Positions 8,481 to 16,926 of a stretch of DNA of 64,000 nt are shown here, piece by piece (within the stretch, counting starts at the first letter, position 1; each line of letters begins with the position of its first letter). The stretch covers positions 1 to 64,000 of the forward strand of contig JAZRDR010000010.1 in the NCBI GenBank assembly GCA_045660445.1, read 5' to 3'. A program made the translations under genes and the position numbers. The notes under the pieces are model-generated. The model was not told the DNA's origin and did not search any database. It saw only the letters and a list, made by a program, of their open reading frames with translations. The stretch is from Faeciplasma sp045660445 (GTDB lineage: Bacteria > Bacillota > Clostridia > Oscillospirales > Ruminococcaceae).

Positions 8481-8714
8481 TTATATGGAACAGTATTTTA
8501 CTGGTTCATCGCTCACGGTAATTCTATCAAGATTAAGTGCCCACAGCACTGCGGCTGTTAATTTAACTGTGTTTTCACTCTCATTAAGCTTCTCTTTGAT
8601 CTTATACATTTCAGGCGAATCATAACTTGTATCGGCAAGGCCCTTTACTTCATACTTCTCATCATTTTCGGAATATAATATATCAATTAAATGCAAAACG
8701 AAAAGAGCAGGCAT
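8481..8714 (-). CDS. Doubtful small ORF or gene remnant between two terminators
   Basis: An open frame of 77 codons lies between the terminator of the phosphodiesterase gene and that of the GH9 gene. Its first ATG (8714) sits inside the upstream terminator hairpin, so any real start must be further in. No SD is obvious. The residues after about 20 (SENDEKYEVKGLAD, then a charged helix) look protein-like and use the local codon preferences, so it may be the tail of a decayed gene. No family is recognised. Confidence 0.3.
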   Translation of the reverse strand: MPALFVLHLIDILYSENDEKYEVKGLADTSYDSPEMYKIKEKLNESENTVKLTAAVLWALNLDRITVSDEPVKYCSI

Positions 8715-8734
8715 AAAACCTGCTCTTTATTTTT
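8702..8734 (-). terminator. Terminator of the phosphodiesterase gene
   Basis: A 10-bp stem (AAAGAGCAGG 8702-8711 with CCTGCTCTTT 8719-8728). On the minus strand it is followed by TTTTCGTTTT. It lies just after the stop codon at 8733-8735. Confidence 0.85.
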
Positions 8735-9779
8735 AATTATTTGCCGTGTATTCCTCATAAACTTGTTTTAAAACATTAGGATAGTCGCTCATAATGCCGT
8801 CGGCTCCGATATCAATAAGGTGCTGCATATCTTCGGGGTCGTTTATAGTCCAATAATGAACTGCCAAGTTATGCTTATGTGCCGATTTCACAAATCCTTT
8901 TGTTGCAAGATCAAATCCATACTGCTCCATTGGAAGCTGGAATACACACATTTGGTCATCGAAAAAGAGGTCGAGCCCTAAAAGCTGCAAGATATAAAAC
9001 TTTGTTGCTCCGCCATAAGCAGGGGAGCACATGAATATTTCAGGAACCTCTGACTCTTCCTGCAAACGCTGGAATTCATTATAAATCTCTTCATGGAAGC
9101 TTGCAAGAACAACTCTGTCGAAAGCATCATATTCCTCAAGCAATCTTAAGATCTCGTTAAGCGCTTTAATTCCAAGCTCGCCCTTTTGCTTGATCTCAAC
9201 GTTTATTTTGTTATTAGGAAAAGCTACAAGCAACTCTTCAAGAGTTGTTGCCAAAAAAACTTCCTCGTCTCTTGGCTCAACACCTTCGGGATATGTAACG
9301 TCTGTCGGCTTCTTTTCGTTGCCATATCCGTCAGTATACTTTTGTCTCTCTCCGTTAAGATTTTTCTTAGAGTCTACAGGATTGCTGTATCCAAAATCAA
9401 CCTTCTGCTCTATCAGGTCCGAATAATTCCAATCCGATATATTGCCCGTAACGTTTGTTTTTCTATCAAGGGTTGTATCGTGCGAGAGGATTATAACTCC
9501 GTCCTTTGTAATACTTACATCAGTTTCCATCATAACTCTTTCATCAACGCTGTATGCATTATAAAATGCCTCAAGAGTGTTATCGGGAAACTCCATGTTT
9601 CCGCCACCGTGAGCTATCAATATCGGAAGCTCACTTTCCGAGATCATGTTGTTATGCTGCTTATAGTTGTCGGTTCTTGGAATGATAACAAGAATCAAAT
9701 ATACGGCCAAAATTGCACCAATAACAATAGCAGTTATCTTAAGTCCTTTTCTGTTCTTTGCTTTTGCCTTTGCCTTCAT
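8733..9779 (-). CDS. Membrane-anchored glycerophosphodiester phosphodiesterase
   Basis: Cleaves glycerophosphodiesters to glycerol-3-phosphate and an alcohol. After a lysine-rich start (MKAKAKAKNRKG) comes one transmembrane helix (about residues 12-31). The GDPD barrel then faces outward: LIAHGGG, FPDNTLEAF, METDVSITKDG, LSHDTTLDR, KINVEIKQK, VHYWTINDPEDM and GADGIMSDYP. All are family metal- and substrate-site motifs. ATG 9779 has AGGA at 9792-9789 and sits 29 bases inside the promoter start; the longer frame to 9824 crosses the promoter. It may act on lipid or teichoic-acid breakdown products. It is a single-gene unit. Confidence 0.93.
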   Translation of the reverse strand: MKAKAKAKNRKGLKITAIVIGAILAVYLILVIIPRTDNYKQHNNMISESELPILIAHGGGNMEFPDNTLEAFYNAYSVDERVMMETDVSITKDGVIILSHDTTLDRKTNVTGNISDWNYSDLIEQKVDFGYSNPVDSKKNLNGERQKYTDGYGNEKKPTDVTYPEGVEPRDEEVFLATTLEELLVAFPNNKINVEIKQKGELGIKALNEILRLLEEYDAFDRVVLASFHEEIYNEFQRLQEESEVPEIFMCSPAYGGATKFYILQLLGLDLFFDDQMCVFQLPMEQYGFDLATKGFVKSAHKHNLAVHYWTINDPEDMQHLIDIGADGIMSDYPNVLKQVYEEYTANN

Positions 9780-9814
9780 AATGTCATATCCTTTCATGAA
9801 TTGAAACATGACTA

Positions 9815-9843
9815 AGTATATCACTACTTTATGTGTCTGTCAA
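9815..9843 (-). promoter_or_regulatory. Strong promoter for the phosphodiesterase gene
   Basis: On the minus strand, TTGACA (9843-9838), a 17-base spacer and TATACT (9820-9815). Confidence 0.85.
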
Positions 9844-9983
9844 ATTATTGATAATAGCGATAAATCCTTTTGTGTTACAAACATATAGCCTCTGTTTTTT
9901 TTCTTAAATCTTGCGAATTATCGCATCGAATATGTCTGCAAATTGCGCGAGGGATAGACTTTTTAATATTTCAAAATATAGTG

Positions 9984-10012
9984 TGGAAATGAATCTTTAA
10001 ATATGATATACT
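9984..10012 (+). promoter_or_regulatory. Extended -10 promoter for the GH115 gene
   Basis: TATACT (10007-10012) is preceded by TG at 10004-10005 (extended -10). A weak TGGAAA (9984-9989) lies 17 bases upstream. The rest of the 9780-10072 gap is A+T-rich, with no gene or clear operator seen. Confidence 0.6.
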
Positions 10013-10072
10013 ATCCTTGCCGCATTGTGATTAGTATGCGGATAATCTCAACATTAAAGCGAGGAATACTAT

Positions 10073-12982
10073 ATGAGTAAATTTTATATAGCATCCAAAG
10101 ACAGTGTTTGTCCCATTTTAGTCGAAACATCTGCTTATGAAGGCGTTAAAAGAATTGCAAACGTTGTATCAAATGATATTTTGCTTGCATCCAGCAAAAA
10201 GCCAGAGCTTATAAGCGATCTTTGCGACGTTAACACAGATTCAGTTATTATAGCTGCAACTCTTGGAAAGAGTGAAATTGTTGATGCTTTGATCAAGGCT
10301 GGTATTATTGACGTATCTCCTTTAAAAGACAAAAGGGAAGTATATTTGATTCAACACATTGAATCTCATTTTGCACAGTATCCCGAAATCAAGAACGTTT
10401 TGCTTGTTTTGGGTGTTGATAAGCGTGCTACTATTTACGGCTTATTTAATATATCCGAGGATTGCGGTGTCTCGCCCTTAATTTATTGGGGAGATATCAA
10501 TCCCAAGCCCAAGGAAGAAATATTTATTGATTACACCGTTCCTTTCGTTTCCAAGCAGCCCTCAGTTAAGTATCGAGGCTTCTTTATCAACGACGAATGG
10601 CCCGCATTCGGCGGCTGGTCCCGTGATCGATTCGGAGGCTTCAACACCAACGCTTACGAGCCTGTTTTCCAGCTTCTTTTGCGCTTAAAGGGTAACTATA
10701 TGTGGCCCGCGATGTGGTCTAGCGCTTTTTCAGAAGAAGGCCCCGGAATCGCAAATGCCGAGCTTGCCAATACATACGGCGTTATTATGGGCGCATCCCA
10801 TCACGAGCCTATGTGCCGTGCAGGCGTTGAATGGCAGAATATTTATAAAAACTATGGCAATGACAATACATGGAGCTTCATTTCCAACAGCGAGGCTATT
10901 ACAGAGTTCTGGCGCGACGGCTTAAAGCGAAATAAAGACTTCGAGAATGTTATAACTGTCGGTATGCGTGGCGAGAATGACTCTTTGCTCTTAAGTGCTG
11001 ATGCAACTCTTGAAGATAACATCAATGTTTTAAAGAACGTAATCAAAACCCAAAACCAACTTATGAAAGAGATCGTCAATTCCGATCTTGACGAGATCCC
11101 CAGAATGCTCGCACTTTATAACGAGGTTGAAGATTTCTATTACGCTCCCGGAAACATCGGTCTTAAAGGCTGGAGCGAGCTTGATAACGTTATTTTAATG
11201 CTTTGTGACGATAACTTTGCAAATCTTCGCTATCTTCCCACTGATGATGACCGCGACCACAAGGGTGGCTTCGGAATGTACTATCACTATGATTATCATG
11301 GTGCTTCCATTTCATATGAATGGCTTAACTCGAACCGTTTGACCAAGACATGGGAACAGATGTCAATGGCTTATGATTTCGGTATTCGCGACCTTTGGAT
11401 AGTAAACCTTGGTGATATTAAGGGACTTGAATATCCCATCTGCTACTTCTTGGATCTTGCTTATAACTTTGAAAAATACGGATCCGAGTCTCCAAATACT
11501 GTTGAAGCTTATGTGTATGAGTGGATAGATAAACAGTATGGTGAATGGCTTACAGAAGAACAGAAAAAAGACGTTTTCACAATCCTCAACGGATACACCA
11601 AGTATAACAACGCACGCACTCCCGAATCGATGAATCAAAACATCTATTCGCCCATCAATTTCCGCGAGGGCGAACGTGTTTGGAACGAATGCCAGCAGCT
11701 TATCGACCTTGTTACCAAGCTATACAACGAAGTCCCCGAGGAATGTCGTGCATCTATCTACACCATGCTTTATTATCCCACAGTTGCTTCCTTAAACTTC
11801 GTTCAGATGAGTATTGAAGCAGGCTGGAATCAGTTCTATGTTTCAAAGGGCAGCCTTGCTGCAAATAAATATCTTAACTGCGTTAAGGAACGTGTAGCTC
11901 TTGATACCAAACTTCGTGAGGAGTTTAATGCTGTTCTTGGCGGCAAGTGGATCCACATGATGGATTCAGCTCACCATGGCTTCAGAACGTGGAACGATGA
12001 CGATTGGCGCTATCCTACCGTTACCGAAGTCGTACCCGTTCACACAGGAAAGTCGATGGTATCATTTGCAGGCAGTGAAAGATATTCCTTGGGCAAGTTC
12101 TGGTCGATGTCAGGTCCTCTTTTCAACCGTGAGTTTATGCGCCCTGATACCGAATACATCACAATTAACATCGAAACCGGCTCTTCGATAGACCTTAATT
12201 ATAAGATCACCTGCGACAAACCTTGGCTTGCTTTTGAGAATACCGAAGGCACAGTTACTCCCGCTGATGGCATCGCTTCAATCAAGGTTAAGTGCAACAG
12301 ATCGTTATTAAGCGGCGAAGAAACCGCCGAGGTAATCGTTATCTCACGTTTCGAGGGTTCTGACAGAACAAGATCTCGTTTGTATGTAACAGCTTGCCCC
12401 GGTAACTACGCTGCAGATCCCATGACATTCATCGACACTGAAGGATACGTATCTATCGATGCTCACCACTATTCTTCAATTCATGATGCATCTGATTCAA
12501 AGTGGGTTGCGATCGACCACCTTTCCAAGTGCGATACCCCTGCACTTAAGGTTTTGCCCTCGACAAGTGCCTTCCTTAAAAACGAGAACGAGTATAATAC
12601 TGACGATGTTCCTTATGCCGAATATAGCTTTATGACCGAAAACGGCGGTGATTGGGAACTTGCAATAACTCTTTCTTGCCGTAACCCCGTTGCAATCGAT
12701 GCTAAGCTTCGTTTGGGCGTTGCAATTAACGACGGTGACATTAACATCGTTTCCACCATTCCTGAACATTATAAAGCTCGTAACTGCCGTGAATGGAATG
12801 AACAGATCCTTGCAACTGTTCGTGTCTGCAAGGCTGATATTGTAACTGTTAACGGTATCAACAAGCTTAAGATCTATGGCGGCGATCCAAATATCATCGT
12901 TGAAAAGCTGGTTATGTATCCAAAGGGCAAGGCTCCTGCAAGAACTTACATGGGCACTCCCGAAAGCTATTATGTAAAATAA
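10073..12982 (+). CDS. Glycoside hydrolase family 115 (xylan alpha-glucuronidase), apparently intracellular
   Basis: GH115 enzymes remove (methyl)glucuronic acid from xylan. The 969-residue length and layout fit: an N-terminal alpha/beta domain (to about 150, with GVDKRATIYGLFNISEDCGVSP), the catalytic barrel (KYRGFFINDEWP, GNYMWPAMWSSAF, GASHHEPMCRAG, MRGENDSLL, then DNFANLRYLP), a helical domain, and beta-sandwich C-terminal domains after about 690. There is no signal peptide, so it probably acts on imported glucurono-xylo-oligosaccharides. Codon choice is strongly biased (CCC, AAG, CTT), suggesting high expression. It stands alone between a promoter and a terminator; no transporter or xylanase is nearby. 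Confidence 0.92.
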   Translation: MSKFYIASKDSVCPILVETSAYEGVKRIANVVSNDILLASSKKPELISDLCDVNTDSVIIAATLGKSEIVDALIKAGIIDVSPLKDKREVYLIQHIESHFAQYPEIKNVLLVLGVDKRATIYGLFNISEDCGVSPLIYWGDINPKPKEEIFIDYTVPFVSKQPSVKYRGFFINDEWPAFGGWSRDRFGGFNTNAYEPVFQLLLRLKGNYMWPAMWSSAFSEEGPGIANAELANTYGVIMGASHHEPMCRAGVEWQNIYKNYGNDNTWSFISNSEAITEFWRDGLKRNKDFENVITVGMRGENDSLLLSADATLEDNINVLKNVIKTQNQLMKEIVNSDLDEIPRMLALYNEVEDFYYAPGNIGLKGWSELDNVILMLCDDNFANLRYLPTDDDRDHKGGFGMYYHYDYHGASISYEWLNSNRLTKTWEQMSMAYDFGIRDLWIVNLGDIKGLEYPICYFLDLAYNFEKYGSESPNTVEAYVYEWIDKQYGEWLTEEQKKDVFTILNGYTKYNNARTPESMNQNIYSPINFREGERVWNECQQLIDLVTKLYNEVPEECRASIYTMLYYPTVASLNFVQMSIEAGWNQFYVSKGSLAANKYLNCVKERVALDTKLREEFNAVLGGKWIHMMDSAHHGFRTWNDDDWRYPTVTEVVPVHTGKSMVSFAGSERYSLGKFWSMSGPLFNREFMRPDTEYITINIETGSSIDLNYKITCDKPWLAFENTEGTVTPADGIASIKVKCNRSLLSGEETAEVIVISRFEGSDRTRSRLYVTACPGNYAADPMTFIDTEGYVSIDAHHYSSIHDASDSKWVAIDHLSKCDTPALKVLPSTSAFLKNENEYNTDDVPYAEYSFMTENGGDWELAITLSCRNPVAIDAKLRLGVAINDGDINIVSTIPEHYKARNCREWNEQILATVRVCKADIVTVNGINKLKIYGGDPNIIVEKLVMYPKGKAPARTYMGTPESYYVK

Positions 12983-12995
12983 AATCATTAAGTAT

Positions 12996-13027
12996 AAACA
13001 GCCTCGATAAATTCGGGGCTGTTTTTG
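12996..13027 (+). terminator. Terminator of the GH115 gene
   Basis: A 12-bp stem (AAACAGCCTCGA 12996-13007 with TCGGGGCTGTTT 13013-13024, one G-T pair), followed by a T-tract. Confidence 0.9.
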
Positions 13028-13057
13028 TTAAAGAGATATTAAAATCTTACTAAATGG

Positions 13058-13086
13058 TTGATTTTTTATCGTTTTGCATCTATTAT
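13058..13086 (+). promoter_or_regulatory. Promoter for the 13118 operon
   Basis: TTGATT (13058-13063), a 17-base spacer and TATTAT (13081-13086). Confidence 0.7.
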
Positions 13087-13117
13087 ATAAAGAGTAACAT
13101 TTTCAAGAGGTGATAAT

Positions 13118-13570
13118 GTGGATCACTCACAAAAGGCATATGATCTTTTCATGCAGGGATATAACTGCTCACAATCTGTTTTTGCTGCATTTTGCGATAT
13201 AACAGGAATGGAATTCGATTTAGCTTTAAAGCTTTCTTCCTCTTTCGGAGGGGGAGTGGGCAGACTTCGCGAGCTTTGCGGTGCTGTCAGCGGAATGCTT
13301 ATGGCGGCAGGTATCATTTATGGATATAGCGTTCCAAAAGATCATACAGTTAAAAGTGAACACTATAAGCGTGTGCAAGAGCTTGCCTTTAAATTTGCCG
13401 AGGAAAACGGTTCTTACATCTGTCGCGATCTTTTGGGCCTTTCCGGAGTATCTGATCCCAATTCGCCCGAGCGTACAAAAGAGTTTTACGAAAAACGCCC
13501 TTGTCCCGAGCTTTGCCGTCGTGCCGCAAAGCTGTTGGACGATTACATAAACGAACATGGCATCTCTTGA
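13118..13570 (+). CDS. C_GCAxxG_C_C family protein
   Basis: This is a small cysteine-motif family of anaerobes, thought to be redox-linked, with no established reaction. The 150-residue product shows the family pattern in order: GYNCSQSVFAAF, SSFGGGVGRLRELCGAVSGMLMAAG (Cys plus Gly-rich helix), ICRDLLG and CPELCRRAA. GTG 13118 is preceded by AGAGGTGA (13106-13113). It is the first gene of a short operon and overlaps the next gene by 14 bases. The partner electron carrier or substrate cannot be told from the sequence. Confidence 0.88.
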   Translation: MDHSQKAYDLFMQGYNCSQSVFAAFCDITGMEFDLALKLSSSFGGGVGRLRELCGAVSGMLMAAGIIYGYSVPKDHTVKSEHYKRVQELAFKFAEENGSYICRDLLGLSGVSDPNSPERTKEFYEKRPCPELCRRAAKLLDDYINEHGIS

Positions 13571-14333
13571 TCTAACACGTCTTAATGAGCTCTTGGCATT
13601 GCCTATAGAAGAACTTCACTTCAGCGCAGGTGTTGGAACACTAAGTGAAAAGTATCTTCACGCCCTTTTAAAGAACTATTACGAGCCCGACCGCGATTAT
13701 CACGAAGTGAAGATTGAAAGATACACCGCCGACATATGTAGAGACAATAACATAATCGAGATTCAGACACGTCAGCTAAATCGCCTTCGCGAGAAGCTTG
13801 AGTTTTATATGACATCAGGTTACAACGTGAAGGTTATATATCCCATTCCCAGAAACCGCTGGCTTTTGTGGGTTAATGGCGAAACCGGAGAAACCACAAA
13901 GCGTCGCAAGTCGCCAAAGGTGGGAAGCTTCTTTTCCTCACTTTTTGAACTGTATAAAATAAAGTATTTCCTTGATTGGGACAAGCTTACTGTCGAGCTT
14001 TTGCTTTTCGATGCCGAAGAGTATAGAAATCTTGACGGTTATGGCAAAGACAAGAAATATCGCTCAACACGACTTGAAATGATGCCTCTTGAATTTGTAG
14101 ATGCATATACGCTATCCACACCAAGCGATTATATGATCTTCCTGCCCGAAGATTTGCCTGAATATTTCAAATCCCGCGACTATGCAAAAGCTATGAAAAC
14201 AGATATCAGTCATGCCAATACCGCTTTGAATATCTTGACATATCTTGGTGTAACCCAAAAGTGCGGCAAGGATGGAAGAAGCATTATATATAAAATAAAT
14301 GAATATTTTCACAAGAATAGGGGAGACTTATGA
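13557..14333 (+). CDS. Unknown protein with PD-(D/E)xK-nuclease-like motif
   Basis: The 258-residue protein has a central stretch reading ADIC, seven residues, then IEIQT (about residues 58-72). This is the D...ExQ/K spacing of PD-(D/E)xK nuclease folds, followed by a helix with RLREKLEFYM. The C-terminal 60 residues (HANTALNILTYLGVTQKC) look like a winged helix. It resembles uncharacterised Clostridia proteins (DUF8091-type); that assignment is from memory and tentative. The start ATG lies inside the upstream gene, so translation is probably coupled, and its TGA overlaps the next ATG. Its place between a redox-type gene and an acyltransferase gives no clear role. Confidence 0.75.
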   Translation: MASLDLTRLNELLALPIEELHFSAGVGTLSEKYLHALLKNYYEPDRDYHEVKIERYTADICRDNNIIEIQTRQLNRLREKLEFYMTSGYNVKVIYPIPRNRWLLWVNGETGETTKRRKSPKVGSFFSSLFELYKIKYFLDWDKLTVELLLFDAEEYRNLDGYGKDKKYRSTRLEMMPLEFVDAYTLSTPSDYMIFLPEDLPEYFKSRDYAKAMKTDISHANTALNILTYLGVTQKCGKDGRSIIYKINEYFHKNRGDL

Positions 14334-15601
14334 AAATTAAAGTTAAAGAAAAAGACTATTCTGAGGTTTTAGCGATAAAACCTAAGAAAAACATAAAACC
14401 GCTGAAAACAATGATGTTATTCAGAGTGTTGCTTGTTATCCTTTGCTTCTTCGAGCTGTTGGTCACTCGATTCAAGCTTAAAAAGATCAATATGGACAAG
14501 CTCGGCAAAAAAGAGCCTTGCTTGTATCTTATGAATCACTCTGCGTTCATTGATGCAAAGATAGCAAGCTGCATTCTTTTCCCGAAAGCTTTTAATATCA
14601 TAGCTTCAACTGATGCTTTTGTTGGAAAAAGTCTTATTATGCGCCTTATCGGCTGTGTTCCTGCAAAGAAATATATTGCAGATACACGGCTTGTTAAAGA
14701 TATGTTATATTGCATAAGAAAGCTTAAGTCGTCAATTCTCATGTTCCCTGAAGCAGGATATAGCTTCGACGGAACTGCAACAACCTTGCCTGAAAGCTTG
14801 GGCAAATTTATAAAGCTTTTGAATGTACCTGTTGTAATGATAAGAACATACGGTGCTTTTGCCAGAGATCCTTTATATAACGGCTTGCAGTTAAGAAAGG
14901 TTAAAGTCAGCGCCGAGATGGAATATATCCTTTCGCCAGAGGATATCGCAAAAATGAACGTCGATGACATCAATAAGCTTGTTTTTGCTCAGTTTGAAAA
15001 GATCGACAACTTCCGCTGGCAGCAAGAAAACGGCATTATAATTGATGAGAAATTCAGAGCCGATGGCTTAAACCGTGTGCTATACAAATGCCCCAACTGC
15101 CACACAGAAGGCGAAATGATAGGCAAGGGAACCACTCTTAAGTGTAATCACTGCGGGAAGGAATACGAGCTTACCGAAAACGGCTTTATAAAAGCTATAA
15201 ACGGAGAAACTGAATTTTCTCACATTCCCGATTGGTACAAATGGGAACGTGAATGCGTTAAGCAAGAGCTTATCGACGGCACATACAAGCTTGACACCGA
15301 GGTGGATATCTGCACGATCGTTGATACCAAGTGCGTATACAAGATCGGAAGCGGAAGACTCATTCACGATAACAGCGGTTTTAACCTTACGGGTTGCGAC
15401 GGCAGACTTGATTATCACCAAAAGCCCTTGTCAACCTATTGCATCAACTCGGATTACCTTTGGTATGAAATCGGCGATATGATATCTGTTGGCGACACTA
15501 AAGCGTTTTATTATTGCTTCCCCAAAAATCGCAAAGACGTTGTCACAAAAACTCGTCTTGCTGCAGAAGAACTATATAAGCTTGCAAAGAATTCAATCTG
15601 A
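14330..15601 (+). CDS. PlsC-type acyltransferase with C-terminal zinc ribbon and beta domain (paralogue 1)
   Basis: Residues 1-225 are a 1-acyl-glycerol-3-phosphate acyltransferase-type domain, with a membrane-associated helix (about 28-45), the HX4D catalytic motif (His70, Asp75) and FPEAG near 138. A four-cysteine zinc ribbon follows (CPNC and CNHC, about 254-275). About 130 more residues are beta-rich, repeating LIHDNSGFNL- and FYYCFPKNRKDVV-like strands. Its downstream neighbour has the same unusual architecture. Members of this superfamily acylate lysophospholipids; what the tail binds is unknown. The ATG overlaps the previous TGA, with GGGGAG as ribosome site. Confidence 0.85.
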   Translation: MKIKVKEKDYSEVLAIKPKKNIKPLKTMMLFRVLLVILCFFELLVTRFKLKKINMDKLGKKEPCLYLMNHSAFIDAKIASCILFPKAFNIIASTDAFVGKSLIMRLIGCVPAKKYIADTRLVKDMLYCIRKLKSSILMFPEAGYSFDGTATTLPESLGKFIKLLNVPVVMIRTYGAFARDPLYNGLQLRKVKVSAEMEYILSPEDIAKMNVDDINKLVFAQFEKIDNFRWQQENGIIIDEKFRADGLNRVLYKCPNCHTEGEMIGKGTTLKCNHCGKEYELTENGFIKAINGETEFSHIPDWYKWERECVKQELIDGTYKLDTEVDICTIVDTKCVYKIGSGRLIHDNSGFNLTGCDGRLDYHQKPLSTYCINSDYLWYEIGDMISVGDTKAFYYCFPKNRKDVVTKTRLAAEELYKLAKNSI

Positions 15602-15620
15602 AACGGCTAATAATAATCTT

Positions 15621-15650
15621 AAATCCGTCCTTTTTTGGGCGGATTTTTTT
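15621..15650 (+). terminator. Terminator after paralogue 1
   Basis: Stem AAATCCGTCC (15621-15630) with GGGCGGATTT (15637-15646), loop of six T, then a T-tract to 15650. Confidence 0.9.
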
Positions 15651-15660
15651 GTTTATAATA

Positions 15661-15689
15661 TTGTCTTTTTTAATATATTGTGATACTAT
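15661..15689 (+). promoter_or_regulatory. Promoter for the 15727 operon
   Basis: TTGTCT (15661-15666), a 17-base spacer and TACTAT (15684-15689), with TG one base before the -10. Confidence 0.65.
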
Positions 15690-15726
15690 AAAATCGATAT
15701 CAATTTGTTCTTAGAAGGTGAATGAC

Positions 15727-16926
15727 ATGAGTAAGACAAAGAACAAGAAAAAGAAGGTCGGAAAACCTTCAAGAATAGTGTATGCAATTGCATATTTGGT
15801 TGCAAAAGCGATGTTTGCATTAAAAGGCATAAAGCTTGAGTTGGATACAGCCGCTCTTTGCGATTTGAAAGGCCCTGCCGTTATCATTGCACCTCACACT
15901 TCAGCAATAGACCCAATAATTCTTGGCATCGCTTGCTATCCCAAGCGTTTAACTTTTGTAGTCAGCGAGCATTTCGTAACCAAACCTCTCACACGCTTTG
16001 CTTTCACCAAGCTTGCCCACGTGATTACAAAGAAAATGTTCTGTCCAGATGCAAGTACGATAATGAATATAATGCGCGCGAAAAATGAAGGCAACATCGT
16101 TGCGCTTTTCCCTGAAGGCAGACTGAATTCTGCGCCTCATTCCCATCCGGTAACCGCAGGAACTGCTGAACTTATAAAAAAACTCGGCGTTGACGTATAC
16201 TGTATAACCGCAAACGGCGCTTCTCTTGTCTATCCCAAATGGTCAAAAACTTATAGAAAGGGAAAGATAAGAGTATCTGCCGAAAAACTGTTTGAGGGCA
16301 GCTCACTTAAGCTTACCGATATCAATTATATCTCTGATGTGATTAATGGTGCGATACTTCACGATGATGAGAAAGCAATGCGCGATGAAGAATATATTTG
16401 TTCCGACACAACAAAAGGTCTCGACAAGCTTTTATATAAATGCCCGCGTTGCTTCTCTGAGTTTAAAACATATTCCGATAATTCTCATATTGAATGTAAA
16501 GAATGCGGATTTGTAACAAAACACAACATACAAAATTATTTCGAGGATTGTCGTTTCGATACGATAAACGAATGGTATCTGTGGCAATATGATGAGCTTG
16601 ATATAGAATCCAAATTCGAGTTTGATGCTGATATAGGAACTGTAAACGAAAAAGGGAACATGGATCTTCATGCAGGAAAAGCTCAAATCTTTCTTGATAA
16701 AAACTCGTTTGAGTTCAATGGAACAGTATATGGGCAACCTTTAAGCTTCACTCTTTCAACTCCTAAAATTGGTGGAACACCATATACTCCTGATCGCGAA
16801 TTTGATATTTACTTTGACAAAAGGTTATATTATATAATGCCAAATGACAGAAGAACTGTTGTTAAATATGCAATGTTTATAGATAAAGTATGTCAACAAA
16901 CTCAAACAGGAAAGGAATTTGAATAA
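15727..16926 (+). CDS. PlsC-type acyltransferase with C-terminal zinc ribbon and beta domain (paralogue 2)
   Basis: A paralogue of the preceding acyltransferase. It has a lysine-rich N-terminus (MSKTKNKKKKVGK), a hydrophobic helix, HX4D at His57/Asp62 (PHTSAID), FPEGRLNS near 128, then a zinc ribbon (CPRC and CKEC, about 239-258). A beta-rich tail follows, ending in IYFDKRLYYIMPNDRRTVVKY. ATG 15727 is preferred, with GAAGGTG at 15714-15720; a GTG at 15718 lies within that site. Its own promoter follows a terminator, so the two paralogues are separately transcribed. Substrate unknown; phospholipid acylation is the family role. Confidence 0.85.
   Translation: MSKTKNKKKKVGKPSRIVYAIAYLVAKAMFALKGIKLELDTAALCDLKGPAVIIAPHTSAIDPIILGIACYPKRLTFVVSEHFVTKPLTRFAFTKLAHVITKKMFCPDASTIMNIMRAKNEGNIVALFPEGRLNSAPHSHPVTAGTAELIKKLGVDVYCITANGASLVYPKWSKTYRKGKIRVSAEKLFEGSSLKLTDINYISDVINGAILHDDEKAMRDEEYICSDTTKGLDKLLYKCPRCFSEFKTYSDNSHIECKECGFVTKHNIQNYFEDCRFDTINEWYLWQYDELDIESKFEFDADIGTVNEKGNMDLHAGKAQIFLDKNSFEFNGTVYGQPLSFTLSTPKIGGTPYTPDREFDIYFDKRLYYIMPNDRRTVVKYAMFIDKVCQQTQTGKEFE

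Noticed and set aside
9186..9815. 209-codon plus-strand frame over the phosphodiesterase gene
   Set aside because: The minus-strand gene has all GDPD motifs and a consensus promoter; the plus-strand frame has neither.
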